The translations under genes were made by a program, and so were the position numbers. DNA of 64,000 bases from Cyclina sinensis. Lineage: Eukaryota > Mollusca > Bivalvia > Venerida > Veneridae. Numbering within the stretch: the stretch's first letter is position 1; the number at the start of each line of letters is the position of its first letter. Below the pieces are notes generated by a model. It saw only the letters and a program-made list of their open reading frames with translations. It was not told where the DNA came from and ran no database searches. The stretch lies in assembly GCA_012932295.1 (NCBI GenBank), contig JAAONU010000016.1, positions 38,905,241 through 38,969,240 on the forward strand. Direction: 5' to 3'. Below are positions 37,126-48,883 of the stretch, one piece after another.

Positions 37126-38537
37126 AGCTCACCTGAGCAACTGCTCAGAGTGAGTTATTGTGATCACCCTGCATTCGTCATCTGTCCTCAACATTTTACT
37201 TTAAATGACATCTCCTCCTAAACCACAAAGTTGTTTTTAACCAAACTTTACAGAAATGTTCCTTATACTGCCCTTTTCTAAAATTGCTCAAACAGTTCCG
37301 CTCCATTCCACATAAGGGCTGCAATAGCTAAAAATTCAAAAAAAAATTCAAACAACATCTCTTCCTAAACGGCAAGGTGATTTTCCACCAAATTTCACAG
37401 AAATGTTCCTTACACAGCCCTTTATAAAAATTGCTAAAACGTTTCCACTCCATGGAACAAAATTGCGGCCAGAGCTAAAAACAGATTTTCATCACTTTTT
37501 TGCTTCAAATTACATCTCCTCCAAAGCCATTTTAAACCAAATTTGACAGAAATGTTCCTTATATTGCCCTTTTCTAAAATTGCTCAAACCATTCCGCTCC
37601 ATTATAAGGGCAAAAGCTGGAAAAAAAATCAAACAGTCTCCCTCCTCAACGGCAAGGTAATTTCCATCAAATTTCATGGAGCCCTCTATTAAAATTGGCT
37701 GAACTGTTCTGCTCCATTGAAAAAAATGGCCGTCAGAGCTAAAAATAGGTTTTCTTCAATATTTGGCTTCAAATGACATCTCCTCCAAAACTACTAAAAC
37801 ATTTTAAACTAATCTTGACAGAAATTTTCCTTATATTGCCTTTTTCTAAAATTGCTCCAACCGTTCTGCTCTATTGCACATAAAGGCTGCAAAAGCTAAA
37901 AATAGAAAAAAACTTCAAACAACATATCCTCCTAAACAGCAACGTGATTTTCCACGAAATTTCACGGAAATGTTCCTTTCAGAGCCGTTTATTTAAATTG
38001 TTGAAAAGAGTTTGCTCAATTGAACAAAATGGCTGCCAGAGCTAAAAATAGATTTTCATCAATATTTTGCTTCGAATGGCATTCTCCTCTAATACTACTG
38101 AGCCATTTTCTTTTAACTTTCACATAAATTTTCCTGATTTTGCCTTTTTCTAAAATTGCTTAAATCATTCCACTTCATTGCACATAAGGGCTACAAAAGC
38201 TAAAGATAGAAAAAGAATTAAACAGCATCTTATTCTAAACAGAAAGGTGAATTTCCACCAAATTCCACAGAAATGTTTCCTACATAGCCCTCTATTGAAA
38301 TTGCTAAAACGGTTCTGCTCCATTGAACAAAATGGCCACAAGAGCTAAAAATAGATTTTCATCAATATTTTGCTTCAAATGACATCTCGTCACAAGCTGT
38401 TATCTCGAAATTGCCTCTGCCCCACGGATTTTTTTGTATGAAATATGAGATCTTTGAAAATCTTCAATTAGAAAATGTAATGTTGCATCTGATGTTTGCT
38501 TAACGGTAGACCCTCAGCCAAAGTACTCAGGTGAGCG
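37126..38537. mobile_element. 1.4-kb repeat element with terminal inverted repeats and dimeric internal array
   Basis: The ends share 'GCTCACCTGAG' (37127-37137) and its inverse 'CTCAGGTGAGC' (38526-38536). Inside, two related half-units of about 150 bp alternate: type 1 near 'gaaatgttccttatattgcc' and type 2 near 'gaaatgttccttacatagcc'. They form a higher-order unit of about 300 bp, roughly four times; one unit is shortened by about 35 bp. I know similar 'cacctgagc' elements as a common molluscan repeat but do not name the class. No transposase frame. Confidence 0.75.
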
Positions 38538-38565
38538 ATCCATGGCCCTCTTGTTTTTTTGTTGC

Positions 38566-38939
38566 ACCAAAACAGGAAGTTTCGCCATGTTAGGATGAAA
38601 AAAATGAACAATGTAGAGTGGTTATGACTTTTGCACCTTTGCTTCTGGCATTTTTCCTTTCGGCATTGGTTGTACGAAAGTCATTAAGCTTTTAGTAGTG
38701 AAGATTCTGTTACTAGTGCCATGTAATTACTGAAAAGACAGACTAAGAAACCAGATAGACAGGATCAATAAAGGTTACTAAACCTACTTAACTTATCATG
38801 GGTTCGTACCAAACTTAAATATATTGAACTATATAAAGAGAAATGTGTACCCTATAGGTCAAGGTTAACGAATTAACAGAATATTGCTACACGCAGTTGA
38901 TCCTTAAAAGAGTGAAGCTCACGTCTTGTATGATTAACC
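38566..38939. other. Spacer between repeat element and minisatellite
   Basis: Nothing recognisable beyond AT-rich sequence. Confidence 0.5.
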
Positions 38940-38944
38940 ATGAA

Positions 38945-39640
38945 CCGTGCAGACAGAACGGTACAACTTGTCATAAAATAATAAGACAAGCCCGTGCGGA
39001 TAGAACGGTATAAAAAGACAAGCCCGTGCGGATAGAACGGTACAATAACATTAAGACAACCCCTTGCGGATAGAAAGGTACAATAACATTAAGACAAGCC
39101 CGTGCGGGTAGAAAGGTATAATAACATTAAGACAAGCCCGTGCGGATAGAATGGTACAATAACATTAAGACAAGCCTGTGCAGTTAGAACGGTACAATAA
39201 CATTAAGACAAGCCCGTGCGGATAGAAAGGTTCAATAACATTAAGACAAGCCCGTGCGGATAGAAAGGTACAACTTGTCATTAAATAATGACAAGCCCGT
39301 GCGGATAGAATGGTTCAAAAAGACAAGCCCGTGCGGATAGAAAGGTTCAATAACATTAAGACAAACCCGTGCGGATAGAACGGTACAACTTGTCATTAAA
39401 TAATGACAAGCCCGTGCGGATAGAATGGTACAAAAAGACAAGCTCGTGCGGATAGAACGGTACAATAGCATTAAGACTAGCCCGTGCGGATAGAACAGTT
39501 CAAATATTGTTAAGACAAGCCCGTGCAGATAGAAAGGTACAATAACATTAAGACAAGCTCGTGCGGATAGAAAGGTACAATAACAATAAAACAAGCGCGT
39601 ACGGATAGAACGGTACCACTTGTCATAAAAAAAACAATAA
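38945..39640. repeat. Minisatellite, about 18 units of 'gacaagcccgtgcggataga'
   Basis: The unit core 'aagcccgtgcggatagaacg' plus 'gtac' recurs at about 38946, 38992, 39024, 39061, 39099, 39136, 39174, 39212, 39249, 39297, 39329, 39367, 39410, 39443, 39482, 39520, 39558 and 39595. Three spacer types occur: 'aataacatta' (38-bp unit), 'aaaa' (32-bp unit) and a palindromic 'cttgtcattaaataatgaca' (about 48 bp). A minus-strand frame of 117 codons across it is a by-product of the repeat. Confidence 0.95.
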
Positions 39641-39966
39641 GATAAAGCAAAAATGTTATTTATTTTACACGTGCAATGCCAGCTGCTTCACAGAAAAAAT
39701 GCTATCCATCGATATACGGAAGACAGTTAAACTGTGTAAGTAGAAGTCAGATCCCAAAAGGAACATTAACTTAAGTTAGGCACAAAAAGAAGTTAGATTT
39801 TTTTTTGGCCCAAAACCATCTACTGTGGGGGAGAGAGTGTCTGATAATCGTATTGCATTCTCTTTTTTTTCAGAGAAACGGTTAACAACATAAAAATTAC
39901 ACAAACACACGTTACAGAATTTCTCTGTAGTTATTTTTATGCGTCTAAATGTCATTTGTCACTCAC

Positions 39967-40206
39967 CTCTGATTCAAGTGAGGAAGAAGTCAGTCGCTTG
40001 CTTTGAGATTGGTTATTTAACTGGCTGGATATCCAGGAACACTTGTTAGGAGGACTGACCGCATATGACGTATGCACATGACCAATAAAAAGGTTGAAAC
40101 AGGTGTTTCCATAAAAACAAACATGGAAACAAAAACAGCCTTTTTTATTTTTATACCTACGAAACCTAGCTCTTAAACAGTAAAAGGGACATAAATGTGA
40201 AAACAA
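39967..40206 (-). promoter_or_regulatory. Candidate minus-strand promoter and first exon
   Basis: On the minus strand a TATA-like 'TATAAAAA' (40148-40155) is followed by a moderately GC stretch with 'ACGTCA', an 'AACCAATC' box and a 12-bp palindrome 'CTGGATATCCAG' (40025-40036). It ends in a strong donor, GAATCAGAG|gtgagt (plus coordinates 39961-39966). One frame is open throughout, ending 'SKRLTSSSLESE' at the donor, but no family is recognised. A 5' non-coding exon is just as likely. No downstream partner exon was found. Confidence 0.2.
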
Positions 40207-41639
40207 TTCTCAAATTGTGCGGACATAGGCTTTTGAAAATCACAAAAACGTCCCTTAAAATAAATTATTTCTTAGTCATATATATATATTACGTTCCATC
40301 CCCTGAAATGTGAACGAAGAGTGTATCCTTTGTGAAGTCGTAACGTACAAAAGTTGCGAATTCGTTCCCCTTTTCACCATATGATACCGATGCTAAATAA
40401 TCGTGATGAACAGATTACATGTAAATAAATCAATCGTAACAACTCGGCCTTCGTATTAAGAAGTCGTCCGAGGTGTTCCGAATGGTAAATAAATCTAAAG
40501 TGGCATGCCATAGGTTAATCCTAGAAACATTTTGATCTAATGCTGCAGCTGTCAGGAAAGTCAACAGCTATTGATGAACACCTTGAAAAAAATCCAGTAA
40601 GGACCATGTGAATTATGAAAAGCTAGAGAGAGGACAGGAGAAGAAACTAAAATAAACATGGAAGTCTTTGGAGTGTGGGTTATTATAGGATGATATTCAA
40701 AGTCAGTGCCAAACGTCGTCTGACCAAGTCCGGCAAAGTTCTGATATAAAGGATTGAAGCTGGAGAGCAAATTGGTTTGTGGAGGAAGAAAGAAAAGGCT
40801 GGGCATGTGTCACAAGATGTATTTAATCTGGAGATGTTATATCAATCATTTTCCATATTTGCACAAACTGATGTCGAGGTTTCACTAAGATTTTTGTATT
40901 TGACGTAGTAGTTAAGCAAATCCCTATGTATGACTGTACATTTAAAATGACATTGTCGGAAACTTTTCTTTTAGGTCAATTACTTACACGTTTTACTTAC
41001 ATGTACGTATGTATTTAGATACACATTGAGCAATTTAACCGAGTTCTCTTTGTTCTATAAAGAGAGAAAACAAGCAAGTTGCTAGATCCTAGTGATAGGT
41101 GATGTTACTATTTTCCCGAAATGCTATAATCTTTAAAAAGAAAAATTGTAAGTCGTTGAACGTTATATGACTTATTCTAAATTCAAAAAGAAAGATAAAA
41201 TTTGAGACAGTTCTTAGGTCATTCAAAAACATTACACGTCAAGATAGTCTGGATTTTAACTGTAATTATGTGATTCAATTAAATTAGAAAATAAAATAGG
41301 CATTGCAACCCGTTATAATCATCTGCTCTTGTTCCTTGCGAACATAAATGTCGCCTTTTCACTGACTTTTTTTTCTGCTTTGAACTCAGCTTAACCAGTC
41401 AGGTAACATCCCTAAATGCATGTTTACTTGACATAATGTTCACTGTCTGAGAGCTTGAAATAAAAGATATGCTGTTCTAAGTATTGTTCTAAAGATCTTC
41501 ACGTTTTGCCCATATTTCAGTTACGTCTCTTGAGAAGAAAATACAAATCCTGACTAACGGTATGCTGAGAGTGGGTTTCTGAACTTGTCTTCTCTTTTTC
41601 ACTGATCGACTTCGATAAAAGGTAAGATAGTTCATATAT
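40207..41639. other. Unassigned stretch before segmental duplication copy A
   Basis: AT-rich, no gene recognised. A block at 40561-40806 is less AT-rich and has an 81-codon minus-strand frame ('NLLSSFNPLYQNFAGLGQ') after a pyrimidine tract ending 'ctctccag'; it could be an exon but has no recognisable domain. A block at 41521-41621 has AG and GT borders, but all three plus-strand frames are closed. Confidence 0.3.
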
Positions 41640-41935
41640 ACTGTAATTATTTTACTTACATCAGATTGGTTATATGAACATAACTTGCAAAAAACATTAT
41701 TTTGCATCAAAATTTGTCTGGAAGCATCAAAACCACCAGGTTACTGAAACTAAATTAAGGTGCATTTGATAACACCCAAATTTTAATCTATTCAACCTTT
41801 CAGTTCACATATCGCCTTTGTAAGATTTACAGTACGATCAGTGGATTTGACTACACTTAACACATTTTCAGTAGGCTTTGAATTTTGATCTTTATATTTT
41901 CAGTTAATTTTTTCAGTAAAAAAACAACAGTTCTT
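41640..41935 (+). pseudogene. Broken counterpart of the 56093-56356 reading frame
   Basis: 'aagatttaca', 'gatttgac' and 'ctttgaattttgatctttat' align in order with the copy-B frame, but copy A has deletions (one of about 45 nt), frameshifts and an in-frame TGA. If the copy-B frame is a gene exon, this is its decayed duplicate. If not, it is only duplicated non-coding DNA. Confidence 0.35.
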
Positions 41936-42266
41936 ATTTGTGACATTTTTTCAAGGTAAATCCAATATTGTTTTGAAAGATTTATATACTCGCATGACAA
42001 TATCTTTTGAATCTTAAAAATCTCTTTCTCAGCTGAAGGTATATTAAATGAAATGGAAGAAAAATAAAGCAACTGTCATCAGCATCGGTCAACTTAAACC
42101 TTAATTAAAAGTCAGTCTTTGCGCGTATGTTAAATACAAGTAGGAACAGGCAACCAAGATCTTGTTGATGATAGGGACATTTTACAATTTTAGAGAAGGA
42201 TTTATCATTGGTTTCAATTTCTAAAGTTGTACCTATTCATTTGTCAGTTGTACCTCAGATTTTCAG

Positions 42267-42348
42267 GTTGATGACTGTCAAGCTGTCGAGACAAAAAGAA
42301 GAAAGTGTGGAATTCAAACTGACCAGAAGAAACGAGACAGTAAGCGGG
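42267..42348 (+). CDS. Candidate orphan exon in copy A
   Basis: The acceptor is 'ctcagattttcag'; donors are at 42340 (ACA|gtaagc) or 42349 (GGG|gtaaat). Two frames are open. One reads 'VDDCQAVETKRRKCG' then 'IQTDQKKRDSKRG', basic with two cysteines; the other contains 'MTVKLSRQKEESVEF'. No family recognised. The block is missing from copy B, which argues against a conserved role. Confidence 0.2.
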
Positions 42349-43557
42349 GTAAATGTGTCAGATTTCCGACTGTGATGTTTTTTTTTAGTTTAACAGTTCT
42401 GCATTCTCTTTTTGCGTGCTTTTATTTCGGACTCCAAGTCTTCAAGGGTTTTATAGATTAACAAACAGTTGAAGTCTGCAATCCATGTTGAAACTCATGT
42501 TTAAACGAAGTGTATGACATGACATAAACTATGCAGAAATGAATAATTCAGTCAAAATACTTCCACCTATCAGGGAACCATACCGATGATAAAGGTTTCG
42601 AGTTATCTTTATGCTATATCAAAACTAGCTATGGAGTCAAGGCACCGACACTTTGCAGGAAAAACGTCTCTAGCTTATGCAAAAAGTAGCATTTACTGAA
42701 CAAAAATGGATTAAGAGCTATATCAAACCAAACCACACTGTAATCTAAACATTTTGAACAACTGAATGGTATAACAATGATGGGATTGTAAAATGAGACG
42801 TAAGCACAAAGTTCCTAAATTTAATTCATTCATGCTCATATTAATGTATTTGCAGCCTTGCATCCTTCAGCAATATGTTTTCGCAGTTCTTGTTTCTTTG
42901 CAAACTAAATAGCGCTCCTATTAATTTTGATTGATGTTATTTGATATGTGCTCCTAATAATAATTATATGAGAAGATGATAAATTTAGAGTATTGTCTAG
43001 ACATTAATTTCTGACATTAACAAAAAATATACGTCTTTTCAGATTGCTACTAAAATATAATAAACAACTTTTAAAGTGGTAGTGCTGTTAGATCTGCAAA
43101 GAAAGAAAAGAACCACTCTTTAAAAACTCAGAAAGTGGATTCAAATTAAATGAACACGTTTTTCCTGTAGGACTGTTGCCTCTTGTGGCGTTTATGTATT
43201 CGTGATTATTAATCCACTACCCTAATCAATCACACTTAGGTATAATTCCAGATGCATTCAGACAATATCAAATTATTCCTGATTTCACCTGACATGTTTT
43301 ATTCTGTTTGAACTATCGTTGATAAAGTGCTTCACCAAAAGGCAACGGACTTAGATGTGGCGTGTTTGTGGGTGAGCTTGATCAGGTCATTATTTTCTGT
43401 CATCACTAAAACGAATCGTGAACTTAGACTCAAACTGACATGTATAAATAATCAGAATTACATGTTACACTTAACAAATGATTGTAAAAGTTACAGACTG
43501 GTAATCCTTGACATGTTATTCGTTACCAAAAAGTGTGATGTCGACCTTGTTAGTTAA

Positions 43558-44031
43558 AGGGATATACAGGCAAAAAATTTATGCTTTCTTTCTCATTTCT
43601 TCAATCAATATTCTATAAATGTGATCGAACTAAATACAATGATCAGTCCCAGTAACAAAGATATCCTCTTTTTAAATGAAAAACCGGGTGGTTTCCTCAC
43701 TTGACCCACGTGGGTCTAGATAGAAAATTTAGATTTCGCGCTAAATTCCGCAGTGAATGATTGGACGGTTGAAGTACCTGTCACGTGATCTACGTCAAAA
43801 AGCAACCCAAGAGAAACGTCAATTGGTTGTTTTTGTCACGTGACCTATTTGAAAATAACTCGGTGATTTCGTTTACGTGTTACTTTCTGTTTAAAAACGT
43901 TCAAATATTTACGTTCAAGCCTGTATTTCACTACAAACATACTGGGAATTTAAAGTTCTTCATATTGAACGTGATTTTAGCAAACGATATCAGTTTTAAT
44001 TTTTGGGGCATTCATTTGCCTGTGTATCCCT
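43558..44031. mobile_element. 474-bp TTAA-flanked inverted-repeat element (piggyBac-type MITE candidate)
   Basis: The left end AGGGATATACAGGCAAA and the inverse of the right end AGGGATACACAGGCAAA differ at one of 17 positions. TTAA flanks both sides (43554-43557, 44032-44035). Copy B has an uninterrupted single TTAA at 57080-57083 in matching flanks, a natural empty site. TTAA target sites are typical of piggyBac-type transposons. There is no transposase, so it is non-autonomous. A 110-codon frame across it is incidental. Confidence 0.85.
43703..43870. promoter_or_regulatory. Cluster of CACGTG E-boxes inside the TTAA element
   Basis: CACGTG occurs at 43707-43712 (within the 14-bp palindrome GACCCACGTGGGTC), 43782-43787 (TCACGTGA, followed by ACGTCA) and 43837-43842 (GTCACGTGAC). 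The last matches the consensus bound by MITF/TFE, USF and related bHLH-zip factors. Whether any is bound is unknown. Confidence 0.4.
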
Positions 44032-44280
44032 TTAAAGCTGTTATGTCCCACTTAAGATATGGAAGCTCAAAATTACTTCCTGCTTTATATGTCTGGTGTA
44101 GTGACAACGGTTTTTGAGTTATACAAATTACATCTTAAGTATTCCAACAGAGATAAGATTCATGCAGGAAAATTTGTATCGTAGAACAACAAGCACACAT
44201 AAGAACTCAAGCCGTTACTAAATAAAAAGGAGAAATACAATGATTCTATTATTTATTATCCATTATCTATTATAAAGGTT

Positions 44281-44308
44281 TTATTATTATTATTATTATT
44301 ATTATTAT
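44281..44308. repeat. (ATT)n microsatellite, copy A only
   Basis: About nine units. The aligned copy-B position (near 57290) has only 'gattatgagg'. Confidence 0.95.
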
Positions 44309-44886
44309 GAGGGTCTGTTGAACTGCTTAGACGGGCCAGTTTTGAGTTGGTGTTTGTAGCATCACACGAAAGATGGTGTAAAAGTTCAACAATTTTATGT
44401 CTTTAGATAAATAATGCTAACTATGGCACCTAAAATAATTGTGGCTGTAATTCAAGATAAAAATACTTATAAGCATCTTATGCTATGACTTTTAAAAAAA
44501 CAAAACAAAACTTGTAAACAATTAAAATATGACAACCTACATAATTATGATGTGAACAAAATGTTACTGTTGTTTGCGTACTAAGAGAAGTAATCAGTGC
44601 GATGTGTTTGTTTCATATACAGCTAAATACAGCATTTAAGTGGATTCTGCTCTAGGTTATCACCTGACTCAGTAAATTTATTCTGTTTACCCTACTGGTG
44701 TCATTTTACATACTTTAATAACAAACAATTTTGATACAATTTCATTAAAATTGATTATACATTTGTCAATGACCTCTATTATATGATTTCTCTGCAATGT
44801 GTAGAAGCCAAAGATTCTGGATTTTAATAGTTGGAATAAGTAACATTATGTCTTAAGGACACGAAAAATATTTATTTGATTCCACT

Positions 44887-44913
44887 GAAAATAAATAAAT
44901 AAATAAATAAATA
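44887..44913. repeat. (AAAT)n microsatellite, copy A only
   Basis: About six units of 'aaat', with no counterpart at the aligned position in copy B. Confidence 0.9.
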
Positions 44914-46616
44914 GGAGTACTGAAAGCTGATGTAACTGATGTGGACACATAACGGCTGTTAAAGTCATGTAGCTGCACAAAAGACATGTAAAAATGACAC
45001 TAGAAAGAACCTAAACTTCATTTAAAAGAGATAAATAAATGACAGTTCCATTGTTGTAGTTATTTAGTATTTGGACTGAGTTACAGAAAACTAAACTTTT
45101 CATATCATTATTGAATTAGGCAGTTAAGCATGTTTCATGTTTAAATTTGTTCATCTGGTCATTTAGTGTAATTTTGACTATCTTCTTATTTTATCTTTGA
45201 ATATGGTCACCCTTCTTTTCACACCAGCCATGCGTGTTCATGGTTTTATATGTTAAGATTTTAACAGCCAAAAATTTGGCCTACGTAAGACAGACTAGAA
45301 CAAGTACCACTACTGGTGTGTGCCTTCTGCAATTACACATAAACTTTTAGAGATAATGACTCGAAAACAATTGTATTACCTATTCGACTACAGGTTGTAC
45401 ATACATTTTGTTTAAAGCAGCTCTGACACCTGATGGTACTACTGCCGAGAATCTTTCTGAAAATATTTGTTAAGAAAAAATACAGCTTTCAAACGATGTA
45501 TGAAAAAAAGCTATGATTACAAAATAGAAATACAGTAGAGTAAAATTAAAGAAGAATTTAAAAGAAAAACGTATTACAAAATTGATACTTTATCTAAAAC
45601 TAGACAAAATACGTTATCTACCTTAATAAAAAAAAAGAAAATGAAACATATACTGTATATTCTAGTATGTGTTACTAACTTCAACATGAAATCCACTGGG
45701 ATGCACTAGAATATAAAAAAAGTCAGTATTAACGTCAAAAGTGAAAAACGAAAATAAATGAAAGGATCTGGTGTTAAACAGGAGTATTGTCATCGTTCGT
45801 AGCGATTATGTTGTCACTGATGCATCTTGCACCCTATACATCATACTTAGGTATCATTACAGATGCTTTCAGACAATGTTAAATTACTGCAGATTTCGCA
45901 TGAATAAAACTTAATATTCAGTCTAAAGTTTCTTTGTATATAGACGAAAATGATAGCTATATTTCTTTTAAACAAGGCATTACACAAACAAATACAATCT
46001 TTAACAACTTGGCTTAAGAAGATAATGTGCGCTGTACCAAGTTCCGTTTGAGAATCATGTTCCTGGGCACAAAATGCTCCTTTATTTGACATTATTTTTG
46101 GTCATATGTATAGACAGTGGTATATAATAACAATTGCATTACCCACAGTTTTTATCAAATATCATGTGTACTTGATAGTGGTTATCACTTTTTTCTTGCT
46201 CAACTCCGTTTTTAGAATGAAACTTGATTCACTTGTTAAGTAATCGACATAATATGAAGTAATTTTAAGACTGAATATAACCATTTTGGCTTGTGGGCTT
46301 TCGTTTATCACATGCTATTTAAGATGGCAGCTTAATGTTTAAAGCATTATAAGTCTGAGCACAAAGTCTAGTTGAGCATAAAAATGTTTTATAATCACGA
46401 GACCCGCTCTTTATAAAAAAATGTTTCAAAATTGGTACCTGTATAAGACAACCTAATCTGAATGTTTAAATGATTAATCTACATTGGCTTCATTACTTAC
46501 AGATTTAAAATAAAATGTAGGTTATGAAAGGCAAGTTACTTCTTCGGTTTTAATTCTTCATATAATTGTAAAGATTCCATTGACATAAATGATCGATTCG
46601 AGAGTAGATATAATGC

Positions 46617-46705
46617 TGGTATGGAAAGCAGTCATCGAGCGTGATGAACCTAAGTTGTAAGAACTTGTATCGCAATCGATGTAAAATAAATGAGTCAAAA
46701 CTAAT
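46617..46705 (+). mobile_element. SINE tail fragment in copy A
   Basis: 'ttgtaagaacttg' ... 'gatgtaaaataaatgagtca' matches the tail of the SINE at 6996-7195. The aligned copy-B stretch (about 59380) lacks it, so it inserted after the duplication or was lost from B. Confidence 0.5.
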
Positions 46706-48840
46706 TTGTATAATATATATTTCTAATCAGAGGAATAATTGATTACTTCTAATTGTACAAACTCATTGTCAAAGAAAAATTTCATACTAGCTCTTTATCG
46801 TTCTTCATGGTTGTAAAAAAACCTTTTGTACATGTATCAATTTGCTTCTTTTGTTAATACAATTGGCGAAGCCTAAGCATTTAGTAAAACATATAAAATT
46901 TCAATTTTAGAAAAAAGTAAGAAGAAAAAGAAAAGAAAACAAGAAAAGTAAAAAAAAATCCTTATATTCCCATGAAAGAACTAAATCGGGCGTATAAAGT
47001 TATAAACACAAGAGACGTTAATAACTCCATTTCATTCACATTCGTGGAAGTGGAATAACTATCAATTATCAATAAGCATTGCCATATATTTTTTTCTTTT
47101 CTACTAAGATATTTTTTTACCCAAGTGTTCGCTATGCTTCTGTTAATTTTTAACTGAAGGAGGGAGGTTATGACCACGAAACATTTCAACAAATCAGCTT
47201 TTAAGTCAAACCCACATTCAGATAAGCGACACGTTTAGCAACACTTAATGTGACAACCTTCTCTTGGTATTTCAATCTGTCAATTTTGCTTTTAAATTTC
47301 ATTTTACTGTTTCTTATTTTGTAATAAAAAACATCTTGACTTCCTTTTTGTATTTCAATTTAACACCAGTAGCTTAATTTTAACAAACGTTTTGTTTTTA
47401 GCTGACAGATTTGTATGAATTTTCAGTGCAACTCACGCATTTGTTACTCATAAAATACTTTTGCACGCAAAGCGTAAACTAGGGAATGTAGCCAGCGTGC
47501 TGAGTTTCAAAAATAGATTTATCTTCTGTTCTAAGAGAAAAAAAGGTCTTAATTAGAAAGAGTAAGTGGCTTTTTATTAAGAGTAATATTATCTAAATTA
47601 AAAAATTATGTCCGAGTTTCCTTCCCTTTTTTCCTGTCTGAAACTATGTCAAATGAGTAGAAAGACTTTTCAGGCCTCGTGTCTAGAGCTGTTATTTCAA
47701 ACAGAGATGATTACATTAACAATCTAGTAACATACGTAATAGAAAAAAATGTCGTTTGGTGTTAAACAGAAGCAAACAAAGATAATTAAAAATCTAAGGT
47801 TCTCATGAAGGAAAACCAGGGCATAAAATGATACAGATCCTTAAGATAACACATTACTACCTCTACTCAAGAAGAAGACAAGTTTTCTTGAAATATTCAT
47901 AGTGGTGACACACTTAAAAGTTTTAATCTGTCTCCAAGGTAATCGAAATTGATGACACTTGTTTTGTTTCGTTTCACTGTTTCACTTTTATTATATTTTC
48001 CATCTTGGAGCAAACATGCATAATTCAACTGTTAAAAATTCTTCAGTTCCATCAATGTCATTTTACACGCAAGGTTTTCATGAATTGGGTTAAGAAAATA
48101 CAAAATGCATTTTTACTGTAGATCTATATGCAAAGTGAACTATTTTACTTTAGGCTTAAAATGTCTCAGATTTTCACTGTTTTTTTTTTTTCAAGGAATT
48201 TCTTATTGATAAGAAGCAACAGACAAAAAAAATTTTTTTTCAAGAACTGTTTTATTTTTAAAATTTGTTTCCATAAGATTTATTGAAAATAGATAAATCT
48301 AGTTTGAATCATGCGAGACTTTTGAAGTATTCAGGTTAAATTTAAATCAAACTATTAACAAAGTACATTTGCAATTTTAAGGCAAGGCAGTCAATATATA
48401 TCATTTAATTCGAATTTATATGCCTTGGTAGATTAAAGTTGTTTTGATTGACCTATATTCAAGAATAATTCTATGACTGAAAGTAATATATGTTTAGAAT
48501 TTAACACGTTGAATACACTGTTACAAAACCACTCCCTTAAGGGAAAAAGTGAAATGAAACTACAAAACATTATCTAATCACGTTGTCTGATACAGAAGAC
48601 AATTCCGCTGAGAGGTCTCTTGTTACCAACATTTTATAGAAATGACCAACACAAGCACGTTGTCCGTACAGTAGGTAATGGGAAAGAGAAACAGAATGTA
48701 AAATTTCCACTTCTTGTGTCATTTGTTATTGATATCAATTTGTAATAGCATGCCAGTGTGTGTTGCTATACCCAATCAATTCCCCTTATAAACTTCCATT
48801 CATCGTGATAAAAGACATTTTGATAATAAAAAAGTGCTAT

Positions 48841-48847
48841 CACGCAC

Positions 48848-48881
<34 letters not shown>
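48841..48881. repeat. (CA)n microsatellite
   Basis: About 20 CA units with two G interruptions at the start, within a block of about 250 bp found only in copy A. Confidence 0.95.

Positions 48882-48883
<2 letters not shown>

Noticed and set aside
39241..39594. 117-codon minus-strand repetitive frame
   Set aside because: Produced by the minisatellite; spacing differences would break it in any length variant.
38945..39640. CRISPR-like array appearance
   Set aside because: Regular repeats, but the spacers are also repeats, the units are degenerate, and the surrounding genome is eukaryotic.
41521..41621. Exon-like block with AG/GT borders in copy A
   Set aside because: All three plus-strand frames contain stops, and the alignment to the copy-B candidate exon is not convincing.
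43785..44117. 110-codon + strand frame
   Set aside because: It spans the right end of the TTAA-flanked mobile element and its flank, so it arose by insertion.
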